This document shows positions 1 through 7,191 of a DNA stretch of 14,854 bases, in pieces (position 1 is the stretch's first letter; each line of letters begins with the position of its first letter). Source of the stretch: an uncultured Lachnospiraceae bacterium (GTDB lineage Bacteria; Bacillota; Clostridia; Lachnospirales; Lachnospiraceae). The stretch is from NCBI GenBank assembly GCA_944376975.1, contig CALWEE010000017.1, positions 1 through 14,854 of the forward strand. The letters are read 5' to 3'. Both the position numbers and the translations under genes were made by a program. The notes beneath the pieces are model-generated. The model made no database searches, was not told the DNA's origin, and was given only the letters and a program-made list of their open reading frames with translations.

Positions 1-152
1 CGGTCAGCGCGGCGGCCCTGACGATCTACGATATGTGTAAAGCCGTTGACCGGGGCATGGTCATCGAAGCGATCGGGCTCCTTGAAAAAAGCGGCGGGAA
101 ATCGGGGGACTATCGGCGAGAAAGTTTGGACGAGAGAATGTCACAGCCTTGA
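1..152 (+). CDS. moaC: MoaC, cyclic pyranopterin monophosphate synthase (C-terminal end only)
   Basis: The first full codon is at position 3; the upstream part lies outside the window. The visible 49 residues carry the MoaC C-terminal signature: [10 protein letters not shown] followed by a KSGGKSGDY motif. In E. coli MoaC the Asp and Lys of the YDMCKA stretch belong to the active site (family knowledge). The enzyme works with MoaA to turn GTP into cyclic pyranopterin monophosphate in molybdenum cofactor synthesis, in the cytoplasm. The tail after KSGD is short and ends at TGA 150-152, which lies inside the 3' arm of an intrinsic terminator, so the last codons double as the terminator stem. 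Other mo-cofactor genes may lie upstream but cannot be seen. Confidence 0.93.
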   Translation, partial: VSAAALTIYDMCKAVDRGMVIEAIGLLEKSGGKSGDYRRESLDERMSQP

Positions 153-168
153 CATTCTCTTTTTTTTT
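133..168 (+). terminator. Intrinsic terminator of moaC, overlapping its stop codon
   Basis: Perfect 11-bp inverted repeat AGAGAATGTCA (133-143) / TGACATTCTCT (150-160) with a 6-nt loop, then a run of eight T (161-168). The moaC stop codon sits at the start of the 3' arm. The same 3' arm and T run also form the -35 and spacer of the next promoter. Confidence 0.88.
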
Positions 169-177
169 GCATATACT
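149..177 (+). promoter_or_regulatory. Sigma-A promoter of fabH, embedded in the moaC terminator
   Basis: Consensus -35 TTGACA at 149-154, a 17-bp spacer (155-171) that is largely the terminator T run, and -10 TATACT at 172-177, one base off TATAAT. The predicted start is near 184, about 60 nt before the fabH ATG. The -35 is the 3' arm of the terminator hairpin, so terminator and promoter share the same bases. Confidence 0.8.
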
Positions 178-189
178 TTGAATGTCAAA
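177..189 (+). promoter_or_regulatory. FabT-box-like operator over the fabH transcription start
   Basis: TTTGA-ATG-TCAAA, a perfect 5-bp inverted repeat with a 3-bp centre, spans the end of the -10 and the predicted start site of fabH. FabT, a MarR-family repressor of fatty-acid synthesis genes in Firmicutes, is reported to bind TTTGA-N3-TCAAA-type palindromes. The shape, spacing and position upstream of fabH fit such a site. No FabT gene is in the window, so the regulator is inferred. Confidence 0.5.
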
Positions 190-243
190 ATAAATGATGA
201 ATGTTTTATGAGGATAGAAACAGTTCAGGAGGATAAGATCAAA

Positions 244-1251
244 ATGAGACGAGTGATATTAGCCGGGACCGGATCGGGGAACCCGAAAAAGAAAGTGACC
301 AACGACGATCTGACGGCATTCCTTGACACAAGCGACGAATGGATAAAGACGCGTACCGGTATCTCCACCCGGTATCTGGCCACGGACGAAACGGTGGTGG
401 ATCTGTGCGTCCGGGCGGCAGAAGACGTGCTTTCTTCCACCGGGATGACGGCGGAAGAACTGGAACTGATCATCGTGGCGTCGGTGACGCAGGACAAGAT
501 CGTTCCCAATACGGCCAGCGAAGTGCAGGCGGCCCTGGGAGCGAAAAACGCCATCTGTTTTGACCTGAACGCGGCCTGCTCCGGATTTTTGTTCGCCATG
601 AGCACGGCCTGTACCTATGTGTCCGGCGGCGTGGTGAAGAACGCCCTGGTGATCGGCGGGGAGATCCTGTCCAAGATCATGGACTGGAGCGACCGGAGCA
701 CCTGCGTTCTGTTCGGCGACGGGGCGGGCGCGGCCATACTGACCGCCGGCGAGGAACAGGATACGCCGGGCGGCGATAAGGACAAACGAGGGATCGTGGG
801 ATTTCGTCTCGGATCCGACGGGGCGAAGGGACAGGTCCTTCTGCTTGAGAACCGGCCGGTGATCAATCCCTATACCGGTCCGGTCAAGGAACCGGTCCAT
901 TACCCTTATGTGCATATGGAAGGACAGGCGGTGTTCAAGTTCGCCGTGTCCACGGTGCCCCGTTCCATAAGCGAACTGCTAAAGGAGACCGGGACCGATA
1001 TCAACGAAGTGGCCTGCTTCGTGCTCCATCAGGCCAACCTGCGGATCATCCATTCGGTGGCCAAACGGCTGAAAGTGCCGGATGACCGGTTCATGGTCAA
1101 TATGGACAAGTACGGCAACACGTCCGCGGCGAGCATCCCGCTGGCGCTGGACGAAGCGCTTAAAAGCGGAAAAGCGAAAAAAGGCGATCTGATCGTCATC
1201 GCCGGTTTCGGCGGCGGCCTCACATGGGGCAGCATGCTCATCCGCCTGTGA
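244..1251 (+). CDS. fabH: Beta-ketoacyl-ACP synthase III (FabH)
   Basis: This cytoplasmic enzyme starts fatty-acid synthesis by condensing a short acyl-CoA with malonyl-ACP. At 335 aa it is close to the usual 315-330. The catalytic triad is complete: Cys112 in AACSGF, His262 in LHQAN and Asn292 in YGNTSAA. GDGAGAAIL and the C-terminal GFGGGLTWGS also match the family. ATG 244 is preferred because AGGAGG (227-232) lies 11 nt upstream; an in-frame ATG at 208 adds 12 residues but has no ribosome site. A loop around residues 174-186 is Asp/Gly/Lys rich. The gene is not next to acpP, fabD, fabK or other fab genes. It is followed after 60 nt by a CoA-transferase gene with no terminator between, so the two probably share a transcript. 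Confidence 0.95.
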   Translation: MRRVILAGTGSGNPKKKVTNDDLTAFLDTSDEWIKTRTGISTRYLATDETVVDLCVRAAEDVLSSTGMTAEELELIIVASVTQDKIVPNTASEVQAALGAKNAICFDLNAACSGFLFAMSTACTYVSGGVVKNALVIGGEILSKIMDWSDRSTCVLFGDGAGAAILTAGEEQDTPGGDKDKRGIVGFRLGSDGAKGQVLLLENRPVINPYTGPVKEPVHYPYVHMEGQAVFKFAVSTVPRSISELLKETGTDINEVACFVLHQANLRIIHSVAKRLKVPDDRFMVNMDKYGNTSAASIPLALDEALKSGKAKKGDLIVIAGFGGGLTWGSMLIRL

Positions 1252-1311
1252 TACGGCGATCTTTTGGATCGGTGGGGAGGAAGACTTTGGACGAGCTTAG
1301 GAGGTCTTGAT

Positions 1312-2898
1312 ATGAGTAAAGTTGTTCCTATGGAGAAAGCGGTTTCCATGATACGATCCGGAGCCACGGTGGTGACGAGCGGTTTTCTCATCGCCGGGAC
1401 GGCGGACGGCGTGATCGACGCGGTGAGCCGGTCTTTTGACGCGACGGGCGCGCCTGCGGGCCTGACGGTCATGTACGCGGCGGGGCAGGGTGACAAAGCC
1501 GGCGGCCAGCATGAACGCTGGGCGAAAAAAGGGCTGGTCACCCGGTGGATCGGAGGCCATTTCGGTTTTTGCCCGAAAGTGGTGGACATGATCAATAACA
1601 ACGAGGCGGAAGCCTACAATCTGCCCCTGGGCGTCATCGTGGAGATGTACCGGGCCATGAGCCGGGGCGAGAAGTACTACATCACGAACGTGGGACTGGA
1701 GACCTTTGTGGATCCCCGTCTGGAAGGCGGCCGGCTGAACGCGGTGACCAAAGAGGACATCGTCAAGCTGGTCCGGCTGGAAGGCGAAGAACAGCTGTGC
1801 TATAAGCTGCCGAAGGTGGATGTGGCGATCATACGGGCGACCACGGCGGATACCAACGGCAACTGCACCATTGAGGACGAGATCCTGCCCATGGATATCC
1901 TGAGCGCGGCCATGGCGGCCAAAGGCTGCGGCGGGAAAGTGATCGTCCAGGTGAAGCACGTGGTGAAGGCGGACACGATCCCCTCCAGGCAGGTGGCGGT
2001 GCCGGGCATCTTCGTGGACGCGGTGGTCCTGGCGGAACAGCCGGAGATCCACCACAGACAGTGCCTGGATCGTTTTGCCGATCCGGCGTTGGCAGGGGCG
2101 TGCAAAGTACCGGCCGGCGCCCTGGGCACGGAGCCCTTTGGCATAAAAAAATTCATCGGAAGACGGTGCGCCATGGAACTGATACCGGACGCGGTGGTCA
2201 ACCTGGGAGCGGGCATACCGGAGAAAGTGGCCCTGGTGGCGGAAGAAGAAGGGCTGTCCGATCGGATCATCCTGACAACGGAAAGCGGCCTGATCGGCGG
2301 CATCCCCAGCGGCGGCGGCTCTTTCGGCGCCGGCGTGAACGGCTGGGCGGAGCTTCCGGAAGCCAGCCAGTTTGATTTCTATGACGGGGGCGGACTGGAT
2401 GTGACCTATCTTGGCCTGGCGGAATGCGACCGGTACGGCAACGTGAACGTGAGCCATTTCGGGGATACCATCGCCGGATGCGGCGGCTTCATCAATATAT
2501 CCCAGAACACGAAAAACTGCGTCTTCTGCGGGACATTTACGGCGGACGGCCTGCGCGCCCGGGCAGAGAACGGCCGGCTGGTCATCCTTGAAGAAGGGAA
2601 AAAGAAAAAATTCGTATCCGATGTGCAGCAGATCACCTTCTCCGGCAATTACGCCAGAAAACACCATATGAACGTGATGTTCATCACGGAGCGGGCGGTG
2701 TTTCGGCTCCTTCCGGAAGGGCTGACGCTGACCGAGATCGCCCCGGGCGTCGATCTAAAGACCCAGATCCTGGATCAGATGGGTTTTCAGCCGCGGATCG
2801 CCAAAAATCTGAAGCGGATGGATCGGCGCGTATTTGAGGAGGGACCCATGGGCATCCGTCAGGAGATCCTTAAAAGGGCGGCCGCGTCCGGGTTCTAA
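1312..2898 (+). CDS. Family I acyl-CoA:carboxylate CoA-transferase (Pct/YdiF type)
   Basis: A 528-aa protein with the two halves of a family I CoA-transferase fused in one chain. The N-terminal half has GATVVTSGF (about residues 15-23) and a YAAGQGDKAGGQ region; the C-terminal half has GAGIPEKVA and TTESGLIGG. Glu324 in TTESG sits where the catalytic glutamate of clostridial propionate CoA-transferase lies; this residue carries the glutamyl-CoA intermediate (family knowledge). Length also matches Pct, about 524 aa. The enzyme would swap CoA between a short-chain acid and acetyl-CoA or another acyl-CoA; the actual substrate cannot be read from sequence. ATG 1312 follows AGGAGG (1299-1304) by 7 nt. 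Being downstream of fabH, it could supply short-chain acyl-CoA primers, which is inference. Confidence 0.88.
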   Translation: MSKVVPMEKAVSMIRSGATVVTSGFLIAGTADGVIDAVSRSFDATGAPAGLTVMYAAGQGDKAGGQHERWAKKGLVTRWIGGHFGFCPKVVDMINNNEAEAYNLPLGVIVEMYRAMSRGEKYYITNVGLETFVDPRLEGGRLNAVTKEDIVKLVRLEGEEQLCYKLPKVDVAIIRATTADTNGNCTIEDEILPMDILSAAMAAKGCGGKVIVQVKHVVKADTIPSRQVAVPGIFVDAVVLAEQPEIHHRQCLDRFADPALAGACKVPAGALGTEPFGIKKFIGRRCAMELIPDAVVNLGAGIPEKVALVAEEEGLSDRIILTTESGLIGGIPSGGGSFGAGVNGWAELPEASQFDFYDGGGLDVTYLGLAECDRYGNVNVSHFGDTIAGCGGFINISQNTKNCVFCGTFTADGLRARAENGRLVILEEGKKKKFVSDVQQITFSGNYARKHHMNVMFITERAVFRLLPEGLTLTEIAPGVDLKTQILDQMGFQPRIAKNLKRMDRRVFEEGPMGIRQEILKRAAASGF

Positions 2899-2942
2899 GG
2901 CGGAAGGGACGGCCGGTGAAAACAGAAAGTCTTTAAAAACAG

Positions 2943-2971
2943 TTGCCGGGAGGGCAGAATACGGGTATAAT
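2943..2971 (+). promoter_or_regulatory. Sigma-A promoter of asnA
   Basis: -35 TTGCCG (2943-2948), 17-bp spacer, perfect -10 TATAAT (2966-2971). Predicted start is near 2978, giving a leader of about 74 nt before the asnA GTG. No clear hairpin or operator was seen in that leader. Confidence 0.75.
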
Positions 2972-3051
2972 AGTTGCGTTATGAACGATCCGGGCCGATC
3001 AGGACGCCCGGAACAGCCAATATATCAAGCAGACATGAAAGGGTGGATAAA

Positions 3052-4062
3052 GTGGGCGCGTTATATATACCGGAAGGGTATCGATCCCCTTTAAATATTC
3101 GGGAGACCGAAGTCGCGATCAAGTGCGTGAAAGACTTTTTTGAAAGGGAACTGGCCAGACATCTGAATCTGACACGGGTTTCCGCGCCGTTTTTCCTGTA
3201 TCCGGAAAGCGGCATGAACGATACGCTCAACGGCGTGGAGCGGCCGGTTTCATTTGGCATCAAAGAACAGGCGGACAGGCATGTGGAGATCGTCCATTCC
3301 CTGGCCAAGTGGAAACGGTTCGCCCTGAAACGGTACGGGTTTGAGCACGGCGAAGGCCTTTATACAGATATGTACGCCATCCGCCGGGATGAAGACACGG
3401 ACAACCTCCATTCGATCCTCGTGGACCAGTGGGACTGGGAACGGGTCATCGACCGGTCCGAAAGAAACGAGGAGACGCTGAAAGATATCGTGCGCAAAGT
3501 TTACAAGGCGCTGCGGTATACGGAAAAATATATGGCCATTCAGTACGATTATATCCATGAGATCCTGCCGAAAGAGATCACTTTCATCACGTCGCAGGAA
3601 CTGGAAGATATGTATCCGGACAAGACGGCCAAGGAAAGGGAAAATGCCATCACGAAGGAAAAGGGCGCGGTCTTCCTCATGAAGATCGGCGGCGACCTGG
3701 CTTCCGGCAAGCCCCATGACGGCCGCGCGCCGGACTATGACGACTGGGAGCTCAACGGCGATATCCTGGTATATTATCCGGTGCTCGACCGGGCGTTGGA
3801 GCTGTCCTCCATGGGTATCCGGGTGGATGAAGAATCCCTGGAGCGCCAGTTAAAGATCCGGGGATGCACGGAACGAAGGGAGCTCATGTTCCATAAAGCC
3901 CTTCTTAACGGGGAGCTTCCCTACACCATCGGCGGCGGCATCGGCCAGGCCCGCATCTGCATGTTTTATCTGAGAAAGGCCCATATCGGCGAAGTGATCG
4001 CTTCGGTATGGCCGGACGATATGGTGGAAGAAGCCGAGGCCAACGGCATCCATCTTCTGTGA
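3052..4062 (+). CDS. asnA: Aspartate--ammonia ligase (AsnA)
   Basis: AsnA makes asparagine from aspartate, ammonia and ATP (AMP-forming) in the cytoplasm; it is related to class II aminoacyl-tRNA synthetases. At 336 aa it compares with 330 in E. coli. Recognisable blocks in order are VVHSLAKWKR-like (IVHSLAKWKRF), GEGLYTDM, VDQWDWERV, SQELEDMYPD, GAVFLMKIGG, RAPDYDDW, LNGDILVYYPVLD, ELSSMGIRVD and TIGGGIGQAR. The start is GTG 3052, with AAGGGTGG just upstream (3039-3046). An in-frame GTG at 3043 would add three residues but overlaps that ribosome site. The reading frame stays open upstream to 2974 in promoter and leader DNA. The gene has its own promoter and terminator, so it is monocistronic. 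Confidence 0.96.
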   Translation: MGALYIPEGYRSPLNIRETEVAIKCVKDFFERELARHLNLTRVSAPFFLYPESGMNDTLNGVERPVSFGIKEQADRHVEIVHSLAKWKRFALKRYGFEHGEGLYTDMYAIRRDEDTDNLHSILVDQWDWERVIDRSERNEETLKDIVRKVYKALRYTEKYMAIQYDYIHEILPKEITFITSQELEDMYPDKTAKERENAITKEKGAVFLMKIGGDLASGKPHDGRAPDYDDWELNGDILVYYPVLDRALELSSMGIRVDEESLERQLKIRGCTERRELMFHKALLNGELPYTIGGGIGQARICMFYLRKAHIGEVIASVWPDDMVEEAEANGIHLL

Positions 4063-4076
4063 CATATAAAAGACGG

Positions 4077-4118
4077 CCGCGTCGGACAGACGGAAACATC
4101 TGTCCGGCGCGGTTTTTT
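4077..4118 (+). terminator. Intrinsic terminator of asnA
   Basis: A 14-bp stem, CCGCGTCGGACAGA (4077-4090) with TCTGTCCGGCGCGG (4099-4112), contains one G-U pair and an 8-nt loop, followed by TTTTTT (4113-4118). Confidence 0.9.
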
Positions 4119-4134
4119 CGTGTCTGCCCTCAAG

Positions 4135-4164
4135 GTATATCTTGAAGTTCCGGTTCATATGTTA
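4135..4164 (+). promoter_or_regulatory. Candidate mother-cell sporulation promoter (sigma-E or sigma-K) of the CotS-like gene
   Basis: CATATGTTA (4156-4164) matches the sigma-K -10 pattern CATA-N3-TA exactly. A sigma-E-like -35, GTATATC (4135-4141), lies 14 bp upstream of CATATGTT, the usual sigma-E spacing, but this -10 is only 5 of 8 to the sigma-E consensus. No good sigma-A promoter lies between the asnA terminator and the gene. Which sigma factor acts here cannot be decided by eye. Confidence 0.4.
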
Positions 4165-4215
4165 AATAGGAACTATCGTCGGCCGGCATCCGGCTGTATC
4201 CGGGAGGGAAGCGTT

Positions 4216-5223
4216 TTGGAAGAAAAGATCAGGGCAATATTGGAACAGTATCCGTTGGAGATCTACCGGCTGTACCGGGCGCGGGGCGCCTTCATGTGTG
4301 AGACGGACCGGGGCCTTATGATGATCCGCGAATATAAAGGATCGCCGTCCAGGCTGGCGCTGGAAGCCATGGTAAAAACGGATCTGATACAGAAAGGCTT
4401 TGTATACATAGATATGTTCGAGACGAATAAAAACGGCGAATACGCGACAACGGACGAAGACGGCGTCCGGTATGTGGTCACCCGATGGCCGGAAGGGCGG
4501 GAATGCGCCACGAAGGACTGGAAAGACATGCAGGCTGCCGCAGGCTGCCTGGCGGATATGCACCGGCGCATGGGCAAAGTCACCCAGGACGCGAGCCTGA
4601 TCCGGGCGGTCCGGTCGGAAGATCTGCTCTCGGAGATGGTCAAAAGAAAAAGGGAGCTGAACCGGATCCGCAATTACATCCTGAAGAAAAAGCAGAAAAA
4701 CGATTTTGACCGGCTGTACATGGCGATCTGCGACACGGCCGGGGCGGAGGCGGACATGGCTCTGGAGCGGATGGAGGCGGCCGGCTATCCGGCGCTGTAC
4801 GCGTCGGCGCTGGAGGCGCAGACGTTCTGCCACGGCGACTTTACCCATCACCATGTCCGGATGTCGCCCGATCATACGGCCATCGTCCGATTTGACCGGA
4901 TGCGCCTGGACGTCCAGGTGTCGGACCTGTACCTGTTCCTTCGGAAGATGATGGAGAAAAACCGGTGGAACACGGAACTGGGCGGGCGGATACTGGACGC
5001 CTATGCGCGGGTACGCCCCATGAAGGCGGAAGAAGCCCGCTGCCTTTTGGCCATGCTCACCTTTCCGGAAAAGATATGGAAGACGGGAAACCGCTATATG
5101 AACACCCGGAAAAGCTGGCTGTCTTTCCGGAACATGGAAAAACTGGAAAAAGCGGCGTCTCAGGAAAAAGAAAGAGGCCGGTTTTTGAAATACATGGAGG
5201 CCTATTGCGAAAAATTCGTATAA
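4216..5223 (+). CDS. CotS-family spore coat protein, kinase-like fold with altered catalytic residues
   Basis: A 335-aa protein resembling the CotS/YsxE/YutH group, which has an aminoglycoside-phosphotransferase-like fold and is linked to the spore coat. The catalytic-loop region reads HGDFTHHH (206-213), where the kinase Asn is replaced by His213. The metal-binding motif, normally D-F/W-D/E, reads RFD (225-227), so its first Asp is Arg. The following DVQVSDLYLFLRKMMEKNRW segment is typical of clostridial CotS proteins. The likely state is a pseudokinase or strongly altered kinase (inference). The start is TTG 4216, with GGGAGG (4202-4207) 8 nt upstream; the frame upstream runs into the asnA terminator. 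The C-terminus is rich in Lys, Glu and Arg. Neighbours are metabolic, so the spore role rests on family and the promoter candidate. Confidence 0.82.
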   Translation: MEEKIRAILEQYPLEIYRLYRARGAFMCETDRGLMMIREYKGSPSRLALEAMVKTDLIQKGFVYIDMFETNKNGEYATTDEDGVRYVVTRWPEGRECATKDWKDMQAAAGCLADMHRRMGKVTQDASLIRAVRSEDLLSEMVKRKRELNRIRNYILKKKQKNDFDRLYMAICDTAGAEADMALERMEAAGYPALYASALEAQTFCHGDFTHHHVRMSPDHTAIVRFDRMRLDVQVSDLYLFLRKMMEKNRWNTELGGRILDAYARVRPMKAEEARCLLAMLTFPEKIWKTGNRYMNTRKSWLSFRNMEKLEKAASQEKERGRFLKYMEAYCEKFV

Positions 5224-5259
5224 TATGTATAAAAAAACGCTCAAAAATACAAAATCATA

Positions 5260-5288
5260 GTGCAAAATATAAAGCGATGCGTTATAAT
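5260..5288 (+). promoter_or_regulatory. Promoter of pgcA, strong -10 with weak -35
   Basis: A perfect -10 TATAAT (5283-5288) lies 36 nt before the ATG in AT-rich DNA (5224-5324). The hexamer 17 bp upstream, GTGCAA (5260-5265), matches TTGACA at only three positions. AAAGGAGGAG follows just before the ATG at 5325. Confidence 0.5.
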
Positions 5289-5324
5289 AGACCTGTATAA
5301 GTTATTTTAAAGGAGGAGATTCCG

Positions 5325-7055
5325 ATGGACTACAAAAAGATATATGAAGCCTGGCTGTCCGACAGTTATTTTGACGCGGCGACCCGGGCAGAACTGGAAA
5401 ATATCAAAGACGATGAGAATGAGATCAAAGAGCGGTTCTATAAAGAACTGGAATTCGGCACCGCCGGTTTAAGAGGCATCATCGGCGCGGGCACCAACCG
5501 GATGAATATATATGTGATCCGCAAGACCACCCAGGGCCTGGCGAATTACATCATCAAGCAGAAGGGTGAAGCCAAGGGCGTCGCCATCGCGTACGACTCA
5601 AGGAGAATGTCTCCGGAGTTCGCCGGCGAAGCGGCCTGCTGCCTGGCTGCCAACGGCATCAAAGCCTATATCTTTGAATCTCTCCGTCCGACGCCGGAGC
5701 TGTCTTTCGCGGTAAGGGACTTGGGCTGCATCGCCGGCATCAACATTACGGCCAGCCATAACCCGCCGGAATATAACGGCTACAAAGTATATTGGGAAGA
5801 CGGCGCGCAGATCACACCGCCCCATGATAAAGGCATCATGGATGAAGTACAGGCGGTAACGGATTTCGCCAACGTCAAGACCATGGATAAAGACGCTGCC
5901 ATCGCCGCCGGCCTGTATCAGGTGATCGGCAAGGAAGTGGATGACAGATACATCGCCTGCCTGAAAAAGCAGGTGAAACATCAGGACAGCATCGACGCTG
6001 TGGGCAAAGACCTGAAGATCGTCTATACGCCCCTTCACGGAACGGGCAACATTCCCGCCCGCCGCATCTTAAGCGAGCTGGGATTTACGAACGTTTACGT
6101 GGTAAAAGAACAGGAACTTCCGGACGGTGAATTCCCGACGGTAAGCTATCCGAATCCGGAATCAGACGAAGCGTTTGTCCTTGGCCTGAAACTGGCCAAA
6201 GAACTGGACGCGGACCTTGTCCTGGCGACCGACCCGGACGCGGACCGTCTGGGCGTCCGTGTAAAAGATAAAGACGGCGTATACCATGACCTGACAGGCA
6301 ATATGTCCGGCTGCCTCCTGGCGGAATATACGATCAGCCAGATCAAAGAGCAGTCCGGCATCCCGGCAGACGGGGAACTCATCAAGACGATCGTGACCAC
6401 CAACATGGCTGACGCCATCGCGAGAGCTTACGGCATAAAGCTGACCGAATGTCTGACCGGCTTCAAGTACATCGGCCAGCAGATCCTCCGCATGGAGACA
6501 ACGGGAAAAGGTACTTATCTGTTTGGATTTGAAGAGAGCTACGGCTGCCTCATCGGCACCCATGCCCGTGACAAAGACGCGATCGTCGCCACGATGGCGC
6601 TGTGCGAGGCCGCCGCTTATTACCGGACTCAGGGCAAGACCCTGTGGGACGTGATGATCGACATGTACGAAAAGTACGGCTATTACAAAGACGACATCCA
6701 GTCCATTTCCATGAGCGGTATCGAAGGACTCGCGAAGATCCAGACGATCATGGAGACGCTCAGGACCAATCCGCCGGCCAAGATCGGCGAATATACGGTA
6801 CTGTCCCGTCGGGATTATAAGAAGGATGAGATCGTGGATATGGCGACGGGCAAAGTCACGCCCACCGGCCTTCCCACCTCCAACGTCCTTTATTATGACC
6901 TGAACGACGATGCCTGGTTATGCGCCCGTCCGTCGGGTACAGAACCGAAGATCAAGTTCTACTACGGCGTTAAAGGGACTTCCCTCGCGGACGCTGACGA
7001 AAAGTCCGCGGCCATGGGTAAAGCTGTTGTTGATATGATCAACTCTATGATGTAA
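5325..7055 (+). CDS. pgcA: Phosphoglucomutase/phosphomannomutase (alpha-D-phosphohexomutase)
   Basis: A 576-aa enzyme that moves phosphate between C6 and C1 of glucose (or mannose), linking glycolysis to nucleotide-sugar and cell-wall or polysaccharide synthesis. All four family motifs are present in order: the phospho-serine loop TASHNPPEYNGYK with Ser144; the Mg-binding DPDADR with Asp303, Asp305 and Asp307; the sugar-binding loop GFEESYG (401-407); and the phosphate-binding loop RPSGTEPK (535-542). The N-terminal FGTAGLRGIIGAGTNRMN is typical of the Firmicutes PgcA type. ATG 5325 has AGGAGG about 9 nt upstream. The gene has its own -10 and a terminator, so it stands alone. Glucose versus mannose preference is not settled by the motifs; the PgcA-type N-terminus and length favour phosphoglucomutase. 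Confidence 0.93.
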   Translation: MDYKKIYEAWLSDSYFDAATRAELENIKDDENEIKERFYKELEFGTAGLRGIIGAGTNRMNIYVIRKTTQGLANYIIKQKGEAKGVAIAYDSRRMSPEFAGEAACCLAANGIKAYIFESLRPTPELSFAVRDLGCIAGINITASHNPPEYNGYKVYWEDGAQITPPHDKGIMDEVQAVTDFANVKTMDKDAAIAAGLYQVIGKEVDDRYIACLKKQVKHQDSIDAVGKDLKIVYTPLHGTGNIPARRILSELGFTNVYVVKEQELPDGEFPTVSYPNPESDEAFVLGLKLAKELDADLVLATDPDADRLGVRVKDKDGVYHDLTGNMSGCLLAEYTISQIKEQSGIPADGELIKTIVTTNMADAIARAYGIKLTECLTGFKYIGQQILRMETTGKGTYLFGFEESYGCLIGTHARDKDAIVATMALCEAAAYYRTQGKTLWDVMIDMYEKYGYYKDDIQSISMSGIEGLAKIQTIMETLRTNPPAKIGEYTVLSRRDYKKDEIVDMATGKVTPTGLPTSNVLYYDLNDDAWLCARPSGTEPKIKFYYGVKGTSLADADEKSAAMGKAVVDMINSMM

Positions 7056-7074
7056 TTGTATACGAATGTATCCG

Positions 7075-7118
7075 GGGCGCCCGAAAGTCGGTGAAAGACT
7101 TTCCGGGCGCCCTGTTTT
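7075..7118 (+). terminator. Intrinsic terminator of pgcA
   Basis: GGGCGCCCGAAAGTC (7075-7089) pairs with GACTTT plus CGGGCGCCC (7097-7112), with one bulged C at 7103 and a 7-nt loop. The stem is very stable, but the T run is short (TGTTTT). Confidence 0.8.
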
Positions 7119-7123
7119 CGCGC

Positions 7124-7165
7124 GGCGGGCCGGCAGGCATAAATGGCGGGCCGACCGGCATAAAC
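7124..7165 (+). repeat. Two-copy 21-bp tandem repeat upstream of the PrcB-domain lipoprotein gene
   Basis: Copy 1 is 7124-7144 and copy 2 is 7145-7165. They start with the same nine bases (GGCGGGCCG), share GGCATAAA near the end, and differ at only three positions (10, 12 and 21). The copies sit head to tail between the pgcA terminator and the next start codon, and their ATAAA ends line up with a candidate sigma-E promoter. Confidence 0.8.
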
Positions 7166-7166
7166 T
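7137..7166 (+). promoter_or_regulatory. Candidate sigma-E promoter formed by the tandem repeat
   Basis: The -35-like GCATAAA (7137-7143) comes from repeat copy 1. The -10 CATAAACT (7159-7166), mostly in copy 2, matches the sigma-E consensus CATACA(A/C)T at 7 of 8 positions. The spacer is 15 bp. CATAAACTA also fits the sigma-K -10 pattern. The match is by eye against consensus sequences known from Bacillus and clostridia. Confidence 0.4.
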
Positions 7167-7191
7167 ATTAAAAAACATATGGCGGGGAAAT

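Noticed and set aside
1287..1310. Seven-codon frame TTG...TGA between fabH and the CoA-transferase gene, preceded by GGGGAGG
   Set aside because: It includes the real ribosome site of the downstream gene and could act as a leader peptide, but nothing beyond position supports it.
1297..2667. Antisense open frame of 456 codons opposite the CoA-transferase gene
   Set aside because: Composition is skewed to His, Arg and Ala, no motif is recognisable and the sense strand encodes a complete enzyme.
2834..3094. Small open frame across the end of the CoA-transferase gene and the asnA leader
   Set aside because: It overlaps the clear asnA promoter and the start of asnA in another frame and shows no family features.
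4162..5265. Antisense open frame of 367 codons opposite the CotS-like gene
   Set aside because: No recognisable domain; it mirrors the sense gene and has no convincing ribosome site.
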